Positions 23,471-35,929 are shown, counted from the stretch's first letter. The stretch: DNA of 64,000 nt from Neodontobutis hainanensis (GCA_024349245.1 JALDNG010000001.1:2167001-2231000); one strand, 5' to 3'. The notes: generated from the letters alone by a model not told the origin. Made by a program: numbers and translations.

Positions 23471-26400
23471 TATTTGTGAAACAGACATTTTCAGCCAGAT
23501 GCCAAAAGAGCAAGGTCACTTTTCTTCTTAGTGGAAATACAAATATATTCGGGCCAGATAGCCAGACAGCTGAGGGACTGATTACAACCATGTCAGCTTT
23601 GATCTGTCTTGTCTCTTTATAAAGCTGGTGTGTGTGCCTGAGTGTGTATATGTGTGTGGAGGACGTCTGTCAGCCATTTTGCCTCAGTGGAAAAGTGATG
23701 GCAGCATGAATCATGACCGGTTGTGAAGCACGCCACGTTTTCAGCACTAAACTACTTCATTACTCCAGGAATCAAATTGGCCTAATCGAAGATGGATGTC
23801 CTGATTTGTGGAAGCACAAGGTGCGTTTGCGGCGATACACCTACGTACGTGTGCCCAAATGCAACAAGGATGGGCCGGTAATATAAATCAAATTGTCTCT
23901 GTAATGAGATTTGAAGGAAAACATAATTGACAAACAGCACTTCCAAATCAAAACATCTCTATTCAAACAAAGTGCATGGTCTAGACACTGTTTTCCATGT
24001 GATGGTTTTAAGGTGTTGGATGGTTTTAGGTGCTGGAAAAGCTTGACAAGTGCTTGTAAGGTGGTTGAATCTAGCCTTGGGAAAGATGGATGGCTTGTGG
24101 GGCTCCCACTGTCAACCTAATGTGTAACTTTGATTGCTTTAATGCGCCCATGTGACCGCGTCCTCCAGCAGAGCTCATATAGTATGTTATCGCAACCAAT
24201 CAGCAACTGCAAAAATGATTTCCTTTCTCTGTGGGGAGCTCAACGCAGCCTGGGGCTTTTTAGGCTTTATAGTCCATATAGAGGCCAAGATCTAAAGCAC
24301 ACCAGAGGAGGGTGACACCAGTGATGACTTTAAACTTTTAAGATACAACGCAGATGGAAACACAAGAAGTTTGGAAAGTATGAATATTTAAATAGGAAGA
24401 AAAAAATCAGTGCAAAAGATGTCCAACGGAGCAAATTCATTCTATCAGGACAGACTTGACTGGGTTTTATTCATAGTCTTTGGTTGTACTGGTATACAAA
24501 TGTCAAAATGAACAAACTGATAGAAAAGGAAAGAAGGCCATGCCAAAGGTAAGACTTATTGACCTTTTCTGAATTAGTTTTAGGCTTTTCGTAGATAGCT
24601 GGTTGAAAATTCAATGGGGGAAGTTTGTCGATTGGGCACTTGGTGCACTAGAGTCAAGCTGTAAGAAGAACAGCAAAAAAATACCCTCATAAAAAAATGA
24701 GACTCAAAAAATTTTACTACAACAGTCTAGAGAAGGTTATTGAACAACCAGGAGAAGTATTGCTTGTTGATAAATCTAACGCGGAAAATTCCTTGCACTT
24801 TCAGGCCAGCTAGGATCCCAAGGAAAACTTTCAAAGAAAAGGTATGGTCCACAAATGGAGCCATGTGGGACTCCTAATCTGAGCAAGTTAGAGAATGGAT
24901 GAAATCAGTCACCTAAGCAGAACTGAGGTTCAGAATACCAGTCTTTTCCGGAAACACCGGAGCTACCTGCTGATGAAGAATACATACAAGGCAGGAGCAT
25001 AGCATGTTTTCCTCGAACAGATGATGAAAAATGCATTCTTGTAGAAGCAACCTTGTTCTATAATAAAACAGACCAGCAGAAATAGGGACACTGCTAACGA
25101 CCACAAACATGGCACCAAAAAACATAGGTCAGGTTAAATACAAATGATTAAATCCAATAAGTTAATATTTTAAGACAATAGTTTGTTCTTTACAAATAAT
25201 TTTACACCAAAACATGCAAAATTCTAAAGCAGAGCATACATACATAAAAAGTATAAGTTTAATATTATTTTAAAGCATGTAATTTTGGTTTGCAATCATT
25301 TCTATATTATAGCAGCAGTAAAATTTACAAATAAAATATCATCTGACAATCTGATACTGGCAAGGCAACAGAATAAAAAAAAAAGAGTCAGTGCAACTAT
25401 GATTTATTGAATAAGTGTAATCCAATAGACAGCCACTAGGTGCTGGCTCCAACAGAGAATAGCCTATGCAGTTTATTCAAAAGATATTCTCATTTAAAGT
25501 TTTTTGTTTCTTTTTTTTAAACTTTATTTAGGCTCTTTTTAATTTTTCTATTTTTCTTTAACTGTATAAGTAATTCTATAAATTCTATTGTAATCACTAT
25601 TTTTTAAATGCATAACTTTTGCAGGGTTTCCATTACCTAACATAGCAAAACAAACACTGCAGACTCTTTTAAATTAAAGCCGTCATTGTCACTGTCTTAT
25701 TGTTCGGATGAAAAGCATACATGTATTGTCATATATTCTAAAAAAGTTTATTGTGGATGGAAACCTCTTTAATACAATCTGTGTTCAATACTCAGAACAT
25801 TTCACATCATGCTACAAATTAATGCACAAAAATAACTGTCAATATTTCCTTAGACTTCTTTTATATTACATTTACATGTTTCCTAATTCAGATTCATTGG
25901 GCTCCAAAGTGCAAAACACTCCATTAGGGCATCCATTTGTAATTCAGAATAGCTCATCAAGACCAAAACCAACACTGGTAAAATTTGCACACATTTGCAC
26001 ACACTGATTTTATCAATGCAAGACACAATCATGCTAACGCAGAGTAAATGTCACCGGAAAACCCAATCTGTTGCTTCCAGTATGCATTTTTTATAAACCC
26101 AGCTGCAGGAGCCCATTACTAGAAAGGCACTGGAAGATTTAATAAAATAAGTATTAGGTCCATGTCACAGAATTGAGTAAAAAGTAACACGTCTTTGCAT
26201 CCCAGAACCTCCTTACACTTACACACATTACAAGCCTAATTTATAACGCCACAAGACTGATGTGAAAGCATTAAAGTGCTAATGCCATGCTGGGTCTGGA
26301 GCACATTTGAGCTTTTCAGCACCACCTGTTAGGTCCCAACTCGAAAGATTAAGGTCACCTAATCATTCTATTATACTAGTAATATTTAAAACAGCATAAT

Positions 26401-28489
26401 CTACAATCCATCACAATCTGCCACAACTAAGCTCTTAACACTGATGGGGAAAATGAGTAAATACGACAGCACTGACGCCTAGATCACAACACAACATTTG
26501 CATTTGGGCGTACTGTATATTCTCCAGAGTCAGATTGTTCTCTTTTGTCCCTATCATCCCCTCAGGAATGCTAAAATTGTGTCCAACAGCAAGACTAATA
26601 AAAAGTCAAAGAGTGCTTTGCATGCAGATAATGTGGGACTCGGAGTTCATATGCAAACACACTTTAATCAACACTGCGCTTCCTGCAGCAGCAAAAAATT
26701 TGACTGTGTGGAATATACAACTGAACTCCATGTACGTCAGGCAATCTTCAGGAAAAGATCTTAAAATGCAAGACGCATGCATAATGTATCCTGCAGCTAT
26801 GATGTGTTGCCTTCAAAAAAAACATGTGATCTCCAAGTGCACGGCTAAACACGGCTAGACACAAAACTCTTCCTCACTCTGACGAACAGCTCTCTTAATG
26901 TAACTTTTTATTTTTTAGCATCTGAGATCTGAGGATTTTATTGGATTCATGCAAAGTTGTGCAAGACAAGACTGGGACAAGAGCGGCTCCATTATTTATT
27001 TATTTAATTTTTTTCCCCGCTGAGTGGTGATGTTGGCCTTCACTTTCCAAAAATGTAAGAATGTTAGTCGCTTGTCTGCCAAGAGTCAGGTCAAGACGCA
27101 GCAAGAAAATGGGTCAGGTTTCAGCAAGAGATAGAAGATACCTCGTGATCACGTTCAAGCCAAGTGGTACACGTTACACTTGCACTGGCTTGTACTGAAT
27201 AACTGCTTTTACATCCAGAGCTGTTCTGTAACAGAAGCTGTGTTTGAGTGAACTTGCTATAATCCAGATGGTTCAGCTGCCAGTTGAACAGTGCATACAC
27301 TCAGCCTGTAGAAACCTTCATGAGCCACAGGTTCTCCGGGCCACCATCAAGGAGAAGATCTGGAGGGGATCGTGCCGCTCCTGGACTTTCTCGACTCTGC
27401 TCATCCGCAGAGAAATTTTATTTTGCTTCAGCATTTCCAATAAGTTCTTGTAAGAAACTCAATCTTGCTTTACAATAAAATGACTTCTAACTGGGATTGC
27501 TTTTTCACTCTGAAGAAGGCCTTCAGACATTGGTGCGCTATGTTTTAAACTTAAATAGCAAACAATGTGCTAAAACATTTTTTTGTCTTTTTGAGTGCCT
27601 TGGAGATGTTTGGTCTGCCCTTACCAGCTAATTTACCTTTCATTTTTACCTTTGAGCAGACTTTATCTTTCAGGCGTTATAATGCCAATTAATACGTTTG
27701 ATCACTCAACATGTAACCTTTGCACTTTTCTCTCAAAATAGTACTTTCTTAAAGTAAACTTTATGTAAGGTGATATCTATAAATGTATCTAGAATAAGAA
27801 AAATCTCAGTTAATCGCCAGTCTTACACATGCAATAATGACAGGTGCCAAAATATCTTTCAAATAATTAAAGACTAAATATATTAAGACAAATAACATTT
27901 CTGCATGACATGTGTTCATAAAAAAAGTGTTTGAATATTAAATGTTAAGAATGTGAGGTTCCCACATAGAGCTACACTTGACCAAACACTTCCAAATAGC
28001 TCAACGGATTGCATTAAAACAGTACTAAGTAAATAGTCTTGTTACATAAATAACCAGAACGTCTTTCAAAAATGATCAGCCCAAAGAATGTTTACGTGCA
28101 CTGTATGTGAAGAAGGCATATGTGGGAGTAGACACCTTGATGCAGTAAAGAGTGCAGTATCCATCATGGTTAGATTTATCGAAGCCTGGATACATTTTCA
28201 TTTGTGTCGCCCAGCTGTTTAAAGATGAAGACATCCGTGCCATGAAATGTTTCGCAGATTAAAACCCCACACATCGGCGGTGGCAGGGGACCATTTAAGA
28301 GGCAAGGATGTAAGAATAGCGCTCTGTAATGGAGCTATTTACACCTGGTAATGCGGCAGAACAGGAGTGAGGGAAGGAGTCAAGAGAGGGAGAAATGGAC
28401 AGGATTGAGGCAATGATGGTGATAAAGCACAAGTTTGTATATTATAAGCAATGATGGAATGTATATTTTAAAGTCAAGTTAAAAGAGGA

Positions 28490-28800
28490 ACAAAATGACT
28501 TCCACTGGATTGAGGGAAAGATGGCGTCCCCTCAGCCATGTGCATGTGCCCCCGTAATTTGTGAAGATGACGGCATCCCAGCAGGCCCACTCTGCGTCGA
28601 GCAATCCCGAATTGATTTAGTGCATTAATTACGCCCCTGTTACGCCAGTGTCATGGACAATATTTTACAATTTGATAAGCAAAAAAGACGCACCCTGGGA
28701 TCGTTTTGATGAATGGCGGAGGGTTTCCGCGGTGGTGGCGCTTTTATGGTCGTACCTTTTAATTTAACGCTAATCACTTTACCCCCCTGCATTACACAGC
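28490..28800. promoter_or_regulatory. Candidate conserved non-coding element
   Basis: A strong change of texture from the flanks: GC-richer and free of repeats. It has ATTAATTAC at 28624-28632, AATTGATTTAG at 28610-28620 and a CpG-bearing stretch (TTTCCGCGGTGGTGGCGC) near 28724-28742. Mixed TAATTA cores and GC blocks are usual in deeply conserved developmental enhancers. It ends just before a CA microsatellite. No frame of interest. Conservation is my inference. Confidence 0.35.
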
Positions 28801-28875
28801 AGGACTTTACTTCACCTCCGAGACCTCCGCTCTGCGCCGGCTTTGATCAGAGCGAAGCAAAACAGTAAAGCAACG

Positions 28876-28939
28876 CACACACACACACATACGCACACGC
28901 ACACACACACACACACAGACACACACACACATACACAAA
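28876..28939. repeat. Compound CA microsatellite
   Basis: An interrupted (CA)n run of about 60 bp with CATACG, CACGCA and CAGACA interruptions. On the minus strand it gives a spurious frame rich in alternating Val and Cys. Confidence 0.95.
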
Positions 28940-29909
28940 CGCAATACAAATTAAAAAGTAAATAAAAAAAGCGCTGGAAAAAGAATATGCAAAACACAAA
29001 ATGCCAATACACAAATCAAAAACAATAAGAAAAATTGAGTCTAAAATCTCAAAACAAATAAATCAAAAAGACAAATAGGCAATACGTTACAAAATTAAGT
29101 ATTTTTTTATGACAAAATTGTACACAAACAAATCTATACATTAACACCAACCTTTTCCAAGACTTTATTTTCTTTTTCTGGAGCCTTGTGCAAGAATTAA
29201 TGTGCATTTAAGTTTACTCCCAATTCAAATGTGTTGTATAAATATGTGCATTTGTGCATCGTGCTCTCTATGGCCATGGGCTAGGCGACCAGCGGCACGG
29301 TAATGAGCAGGGCCACATTCTCAGGCGTACCACCTCCCAAAGCCCCCTGGGGCCACAGAGAGCACACTCCGGCATCCAGAATGTGGAGCTGAATACTCCC
29401 AGTGGAGACATGTCCAGAACTGACGGTCCAAAAGTAGTCTCCTTAAACACAGCTACTCTATCTATCATTTCTGTGTGCATATGGGCTTTCAGTGATGAAA
29501 ACTGAGACTATCACAATATTATGTTTGCTTTAGCCTACCTGCAGTGTGCTAAAGACCTAAAGAGTTGTGTCTGATTAATTAGAACAGATCCCAGGAAACT
29601 TTTGTCAAGTCCAAACTTAGACCAAGTTCAATCTCATGGAGATTTAGTGGGATATTTTGGAATGGACATTTAATGATTCAGCCAATCATCATAATGATGT
29701 TGACAAATACACCATTTGTAGTCTTGGACAGTAAAATTGTTTAAGATTTGGTCTACCCTTACCAAGGTATAAAAAATGAGTTTTGACCAGAGAGGCCAGA
29801 TGGTTTGAGAGAAGTGTGAAGGAAGCCATCTTTGTGAAAATGGAAAAGCCCTCTTTGAACAGAGGAGGTGGCCTCAGGGTCATGTTGCCTAATATCAGTG
29901 ACAGTGTTC

Positions 29910-30240
29910 TTAAAACTAAAACAAAAGAGCCTCACCCTAGAACAACAAACACAACACCTGAATAGAACATTGACACTAACGACTCTGCACCTGAATGGAG
30001 CAGTGTCACCAACGACTCTCCTGAGCCTTAACGACTCCCACATCAGGAGTCACACTTCCCTTTCATGACCAGCGACAGTGAGAACAGAACAACCTGATCA
30101 GATTTGGTTTCAGGGGAAACTCCTCCCTCTAGAGATATAAGCTCAGCTCTCTTATCCATTGATCTCAGAATTGATAAAGTATCTTGGAGATGAAACATCT
30201 TCACCTTTAAAACTGAGTCCAGATGCTTTTACTTAAACCT
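29910..30240 (+). repeat. Fish interspersed-repeat relic
   Basis: The right end reads CTTGGAGATGAAACATCTTC and then AAAACTGAGTCCAGATG, matching the relic at 4436-4520 and wording I know from a widespread fish retroelement. The preceding part has repeated AACGACTC strings (29978, 30011 and 30031 area). Family not named with certainty. Confidence 0.45.
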
Positions 30241-30419
30241 TTTTTTAAATACTCAATAGGAAACTTCTAACCAAACTTTAACAAATTTCCTTGCTTAATA
30301 TAATATAAATGAAAAATGTAGTCAAAACTTTGAGCAAAACTTTGAAAAACCTCTGAATTAAAGTGTTGTATTTTTCTACTTGAAGAGGAATATCTCTATT
30401 ACTCAACAATTAAGAGGCT

Positions 30420-30620
30420 ACAGGCCGCACAGGGCTCTTGGCTCTTGGCTCTATGATCTGGCAGGGTGCTGGCTGGTGCAAGCACAGTGCTAATTTTCCC
30501 AGCGTTAAGAGCTGTAATTATGCCGAGGCTGGCGTGTGCACTCTGCGAGCCACTAACAGTCTCCTGGAGCAGGCGACAAACCCAGCCTTTTATGAGTCTT
30601 CTCTGGTTCACAGGCTAATC
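30420..30620. promoter_or_regulatory. Candidate conserved non-coding element
   Basis: Begins with a 7-bp tandem motif (GGCTCTT, 30433-30452), followed by GCTAATTTT near 30489 and TAATTA at 30515-30520 in a GC-richer context. Short frames exist on both strands but resemble nothing. Regulatory role inferred. Confidence 0.28.
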
Positions 30621-31682
30621 AAACTGTACCAGCACTGGGTTTCCACTCTTTTACAAAGTTTATGCAAAAGACAAAAACTCTTATTTTAGGTATTCTAGGT
30701 TTTTCAGGAATTTCAACACAGAATTATTCTCCAAAAAGAGGCCCATTGTGCAGACCTGAATGTAAAAAAACATGTCTGCGGAGAAATGGGACACGTCGAG
30801 AGGGGTACTTGACCCCCAGAGTGGCCTTGTCCTCCAGTCTATGTAAATATCATCTCACAGTGAGGAGCTTATTCAAAAGGCCTGCAGCGCTAATCCCCTA
30901 AACACACTTGAGTTTTCATTACAAACTAATTAAAGCAAGCAATTGTTACAAAAAGGAGCTGCTGCCAAAATGTGTGACAAGAAAAGTCGGGTTTATGTAC
31001 GGCTTTTGCCACATCCCAGAAGAACTGGCCTACAGACTATATTGCACACACTGTAAACCAATAGTGCAAAATCAACATAAACTATATTTCATCATGCAAT
31101 CAGTTAGAACCTAACCTAAATTAAGTTGCGTCCAAATGAATCGTCCAGTGCATTTTAAATATATAATAACATATATACTGTATATTTAAAAGCAAACATT
31201 ACATTAAGTTGTAATAAGGTTTCTGTTAATTTTACAACAGTTATGTTTGTAGTAGTTCAGTAATTCTTACTGTTCAGTAACTTCTTACTTAAGCTATAAC
31301 CACACAGAGACAACACAGCACCTTTTCAGAAAATGCGTGTCTAAATGCCATCTCCGTGTGGACAAGGCATCAAGTGATTTGATATTTTGACATCTCCTTT
31401 GACAGATTTTTAAAACTATCCAGATTGTTTTTGCTCTGTTTGTGCTGTAAAGATATTGTTTGTGCTGTTTTGTTTTTTAAGTAGGTTATTTTCTTTGAAC
31501 AATCTAAGGTAATTACAGCCCTGCACCAACAGGTGGCCCCCGTCACAAGGTCAGTCAACGCAAAATTGAATACTGAGGCTTTACACTCCATTTCCAATAA
31601 GCGTAGCAAATCCTGTAGTAGTGTAGCAGTTGAGTAGAGGGCCATTTAAACAAACGTGTGGTTATGACGCACCCTGAGCTTT

Positions 31683-31733
31683 CTGTGCAATGGGAAAAAA
31701 AAAAATTTGTGCAACGGGGAAAAAAAAAATTGA
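31683..31733. repeat. Short tandem duplication around A runs
   Basis: Two adjacent copies of about 24 bp, GTGCAA[T/C]GGG followed by an A run and TT. Probably replication slippage; no other meaning seen. Confidence 0.7.
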
Positions 31734-32459
31734 ATCAATTGCTGAAAAAAGTGACCACATCCTAAACTTTTTCAACTAAAGAAGTTTAAAATGGTAGAAA
31801 GGCCATTTAAATTGTAATAAACATAATTATACTAAAATAGAAGCAGCACCTATTAACTACCATTGTCTATCATTTATAGAGTGAGGAAATTTATGACACT
31901 TCTGAAAAGTTTGATCCGAGACCAAAAATGACCTCACCCATCATTACAGTACCACATTATGATATAACTCGGAGCACATGTTCACAACTGGCTGCAGATA
32001 CAGATACCGAGCAGCAGAAAGGGCTCCACAATACATTTGCCAGGATCATTGAGAATAACTGAATCGCAAAAGAATCACTGAGCACTTTCATTTGCAGCTC
32101 AAACACAGCCCAAAGGAAAAGCCTTTTAGTATGTGCACTGTCTCGTCTGCTCTCTTACCTTGCCGTGCTGTGCGCAACTTGAGGAAACGTCTTTTGAAAA
32201 CTGTCTGAAAAGAGTTCTGTGATGTGTTTTTTGAGGGTTAGGTTAGATACACTATCAGTCAAAGAGCTTTAAGTTCAGAGTGCTTCCCCCCCAAGTTTTG
32301 AATATTTTATTTATGCCATTATTTGGGCATCTTGTGCATCATTTTGTTTTGTTTTCATTAAAGTACGGAAGAAGAAATGGAGCAAAAAGAAAATTGCTGG
32401 AGGATTTAACGCTACACCTTGTGTGGATATCCAAACCAACTCATGCTAAACCCAGTCGT

Positions 32460-32740
32460 TCAAAATCAAGTACACATTGGGTATTAATGGACGGACATCC
32501 CTTGTCCCTGAGCTCCGTCCTGGCACTGCGCCCCGTGTGAGCCGCCTGATTGATCCAGCTTTAATGAAGACTCTTACGGCCTAGGTGACATCATTAGACG
32601 CCTGTGGGGCCAGAGCGGGATTGCTTGGCACCTGTCCTGCTTCACTGCGAGGGAAAATGGGTCACTCTGACTGACGGACAGTGGCCAGACCAGACAGGCC
32701 GGCAAGAGGAAGAAAGAATGGCAACGTCATTCAGAAAAAC
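32460..32740. promoter_or_regulatory. Candidate conserved non-coding element with PBX/HOX-type site
   Basis: TGATTGAT at 32547-32554 matches the PBX-HOX composite consensus. TGACATCATTAG at about 32587-32598 adds a homeodomain-type core. The block is GC-richer than its flanks. Frames at 32280-32540 and 32604-32798 show no family. Inferred. Confidence 0.3.
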
Positions 32741-34294
32741 AGTTTTATCTTTCCCACACAGGAGTGAGCTCATTCAGTCTTCATGTGTCTACTCATAGTC
32801 ATTAATAATGTCTCCTGAAAAAAAAAAAAAGTTTGATGAAAGTTTAAACCCCTAATGAGGTCAGAAAGGGTTTTACACTGGCGACTCAAAGGTATGTTAT
32901 TTGTTTACTTGCCTTTTTCAATTCATTGTGCTTCCAGTTTTTGATTAATATTTGATGATTAAAAGTAAAAAAAACAGCCGAGAATCATCACATTAGAGAA
33001 GCTCAATCTGTTACAAAAGCATTTAGGGTTAGCTATAGTATAACCTAACAAACGTCCTTTAGAATACTGTCTGTAATCTTTCATCTGACAATACAGTGAC
33101 CTCTTTCTGGTCTAATCCAAAGATTTATTCATCATTAAATATAAATGCTGGCCGTGTCCACTCTCTTTATCATAGCTCTGGCCTTCTACCGTCTCCTCAG
33201 CTGAAGGGAAACGGGAGGACAGTCAGAGCCGAGCTGTGGTCCGGGCCTGAACCCCAGCAGCTGTCTCATCCATCTAACTGTCAGGGTCTCACTTCCACTC
33301 CCCCTTCTTCACACACAGATATATACAGAGACAAACACACAGCCCCCAGAGCTGTGGACCCACAGTGTAATTTTAGCACAGTAGCTTCCCCTTTTGTTTT
33401 CTCCAGCCTTCACTCCATCTGTCCAGACTTTGTCTGTCCACACTCGTAACATCCTCTCTTAATTTTTCGACATTAAATGTTAAGCTTCTATTTTGTGCAA
33501 TTATAGGTAAAAATAAAGCTAATGACTGATTATGTTTAGTGCATGTTTATATAACATGACTATTTATTCAGCCATCCATCTACTTGAATATGTCCAACTT
33601 CTCCAGCATCAACCACCAAAAAATGCCTTGTGACCTCCCCTCACGCCACTTAACAGTCCCCCAGATGTCTAATTGTTTCCCTAATGATGCTGGCTCTAAT
33701 GGGACTGTTTATGGTGTTCGTTTTGATAGCACGAGGCCCAGTAATTAGACTGCACCTCACTTCATTACACAGCGGGAGGGTGGGGGGCTCATATAACAAT
33801 GACAGTACAGTAGGAAACACTCTTTGAATGGAAAAAGCACTTTCACTTCTTCCTTTTGTCTCCTGTATTATCTTCCATTGTGCTCCCATTGCCTCTTATC
33901 AGTAACCTGACTATCTTTTAACTTGCTGCTTGTATAAGGTTCAGAATGCAGTGAGAAAGTTGGATTAAACTTTTTACAATTCATACAAAAAGATAAAAGC
34001 CTAATAATATCGCTCGCCTAAACACAAAAGATGAGTTCTTCCGTCACAGCAGGAATCAACGAGCATTTAAATTAAACATTGTGGGAATTTGTGAACAGAA
34101 GATAATCAGTAAAAGTCTAGTGATGTGCTAAAAAAGCAAGAGCAAAGACGAAACAAGCGGTTTTGTAAAAACGAAGGAAAAAAACAATGCCTCCATGAAA
34201 GGGGTTTATTCATAAAAAAACGAGAAAAGGCTGCAATATTAGAGTTGTTCAAAAAAGAGCAAAAAAAAATATTGGGTAACTTTAGGCTTTATCT

Positions 34295-34600
34295 CTGTCC
34301 ATGGTGCTGAAATATGAACCCTCTCTCACAAAGGAAAGAGACTCCACTGTTACCACTATCCGTGGTTCTAAAATATAAGCTGCTCTGAAAAGGGTAAAAA
34401 ACAACAACATTGTGTCGCTGTCTATGGTGCTGAAATATCAAGCCCTATCCAAACACTGTTTTGGATCCTATTGCTATATACACAAATTTCAAGGGATTAA
34501 TGTATGAGTTGAGTGCCCCTGTCCATGGTTCTGACTGCTGAATTGGAATGACAATGCACTGGAGTTGAACTGTGCCTTGGTATATGGTCCTGAAATGTTG
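34295..34600 (+). repeat. Degenerate ~60-bp tandem repeat
   Basis: Five copies of a motif like CTGTCCATGGTGCTGAAATA start near 34295, 34356, 34418, 34518 and 34576, giving steps of about 61, 62, 100 and 58 bp. The first three copies are the clearest and the last two have decayed. The array lies about 0.5 kb downstream, in transcript sense, of exon 2. It overlaps the longest open frame of the window (minus 34489-35040, 183 codons), which therefore looks like a by-product. Confidence 0.65.
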
Positions 34601-35123
34601 TGCACAGTTCCAGTCTTTTCCAGACTGTGAGTTAGAACCCAAATGTGAGTGGCTGTAATTTCTTTGGGCGGGTCACAAGAATGGATGTATATGTTTTGTA
34701 AAAAGTTGCAGGCTTGGGAAAAAAAAGCCCAATAACAACAAAATGATGCTATAAAAGACCATACGTTTGCGAAACACTGCTTTATACAATGCCATGTACC
34801 TTTCTTAACAGAAACTTTGTTGACAGCCTTTCCCATAATAAACACAACAGATCCTGTACATTGCAATGACACATGACAATAAGAGCAATGAGCACTCTCT
34901 TGTGTCCACCCTGAACAGCTTTGTATCAGACTTTTACTTGACTTTAATTCACAGTTGATCAGAATTGTACCATTTATTCTATTTCCATCGCTAGTTCCCT
35001 CTCTATCCTCACTGCTGCTAAAACATTCAAAAGCTCCCAATCTCAGACTTTCTGTTTCTCATTACCAAACTAAAAGCCACTCTTTATCACTCACATTGCT
35101 AAGACATCGGGAGTCGTTCTTAC

Positions 35124-35275
35124 CTTGAGGAAGGACAGGTTGCGGTTCCGATCAATGCTGGTGATTTCCAAGTTGCCCATGACCACCTCACAGTTCTCGT
35201 AGAGCTTCTTGAGAGTCCGGTATTGCTGGTCCAGGTCCGACAGGGTGCTCAGCTTGTTCTCGGTGCCGGGACATA
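35124..35275 (-). CDS. erbb4: ErbB4 receptor tyrosine kinase, exon 2 (start of L1 domain)
   Basis: This is an internal coding exon of 152 bp, the length I recall for human ERBB4 exon 2. On the minus strand the acceptor is CTTTTGTATCTTTAG and the donor is CTCAAG|GTAAGA. Two bases complete a codon begun in exon 1, then 50 whole codons follow, so it joins exon 3 in frame at a codon boundary. Recognisable strings are CPGTENKLSTLSDL, ENCEVVMGNLEITSI and RNLSFLK, the N-terminal strand region of the ligand-binding L1 domain just after the signal peptide. The two cysteines (in CPGT and ENCE) are the pair that forms the first disulfide of ErbB L1 domains. By memory about 10 of 51 residues differ from human ERBB4. 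GC content is well above the flanking intron, as expected for a constrained exon. Confidence 0.96.
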
Positions 35276-35693
35276 CTAAAGATACAAAAGAAGTAAAGCT
35301 GTTAGAGAAAAAGCTTTAGATCTGCAGCAACTATGGATAAATGCTTCCATTTTCTCTTTTTTTCTTTCAACCTTCATTATTTAGGCCTGTTATGAAACAA
35401 AAGAGATCAGAAAATATCTGAAGATCAGAAGGTGTTTTGATTTTACGCTCTAAATAGTTTAATACTACAGGGGTTATAGAGCTTTTTGTTCAGCATTCAG
35501 TGTTGCGTTGCAAAAAAGTGAAGAAAGTTCGCGTGACTCTGTGACTTTGTTTGAGTAAACTATTGGATACTGCGTCGGATCTGTCTGTTTCTGTATTTAC
35601 CCAAGTCTTATATTTAGCAAAGGAAAAAGTTTCTTGTCATTCTACCCAAATATGTGTTTGTGAGCAATTTTTAAAACCAGAATTTCTTATTCC

Positions 35694-35929
35694 GGTAACA
35701 CTTTATTTTACACCGTATACACTGTAGTCATTAAGTACAATGTAACACACTGTATAACAAACTGTAATAACATGTCACTACATAGTACATACATACCCTA
35801 ACCCTACCCACAATATGTAAGTACACATAATTACATTATGCATGTACTATGTAGTTACATGTTATTAGATTTTGTTACACAAGGAGTTAAATATAATGTA
35901 TCAAGTGTAGTGTAAAATAAAGTGTCACC
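35694..35929. mobile_element. Palindromic MITE (non-autonomous DNA transposon)
   Basis: The ends are inverted repeats: GGTAACACTTTATTTTACAC at the left, and at the right the reverse complement GGTGACACTTTATTTTACAC, 19 of 20 matching. Inner arms also pair: ACTACATAGTACATAC on the left against GCATGTACTATGTAGT on the right, so the whole 236 bp could fold into a long hairpin. No coding capacity. No convincing target-site duplication was seen, so the superfamily is left open. It lies 419 bp upstream of exon 2 within intron 1. Confidence 0.85.

Larger units (their letters stand above)
10346..35123 (-). other. erbb4: erbb4 intron 2, complete (about 24.8 kb)
   Basis: Bounded by the exon 2 donor GTAAGA at its right end and the exon 3 acceptor TACAG at its left end, so it is complete. 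Listed content includes candidate regulatory blocks, RFX-like sites, a CpG-rich island at 18.9-19.4 kb, SINE copies at 15.8 and 16.1 kb, a dispersed repeat at 23.2 kb, a CA microsatellite at 28.9 kb, a repeat relic at 29.9-30.2 kb and a tandem repeat at 34.3 kb. Nothing specific was seen in about 12940-14100, 14720-15770, 16260-18870, 19380-20390, 20850-23190, 23630-28480, 29040-29850, 30620-32450 and 32750-34280, apart from homopolymer runs and AT-rich sequence. Confidence 0.9.

Noticed and set aside
28812..29012. Minus-strand frame rich in Val-Cys
   Set aside because: It is the translation of the CA microsatellite.
35040..35124. Read-through of exon 2 into the 183-codon frame
   Set aside because: The reading frame of exon 2 reaches a stop about ten codons after the donor, and the long frame is in a different phase.
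35794..35810. Telomere-like CCCTAACCCTA string
   Set aside because: Only about one and a half units inside the MITE loop; not an interstitial telomeric array.
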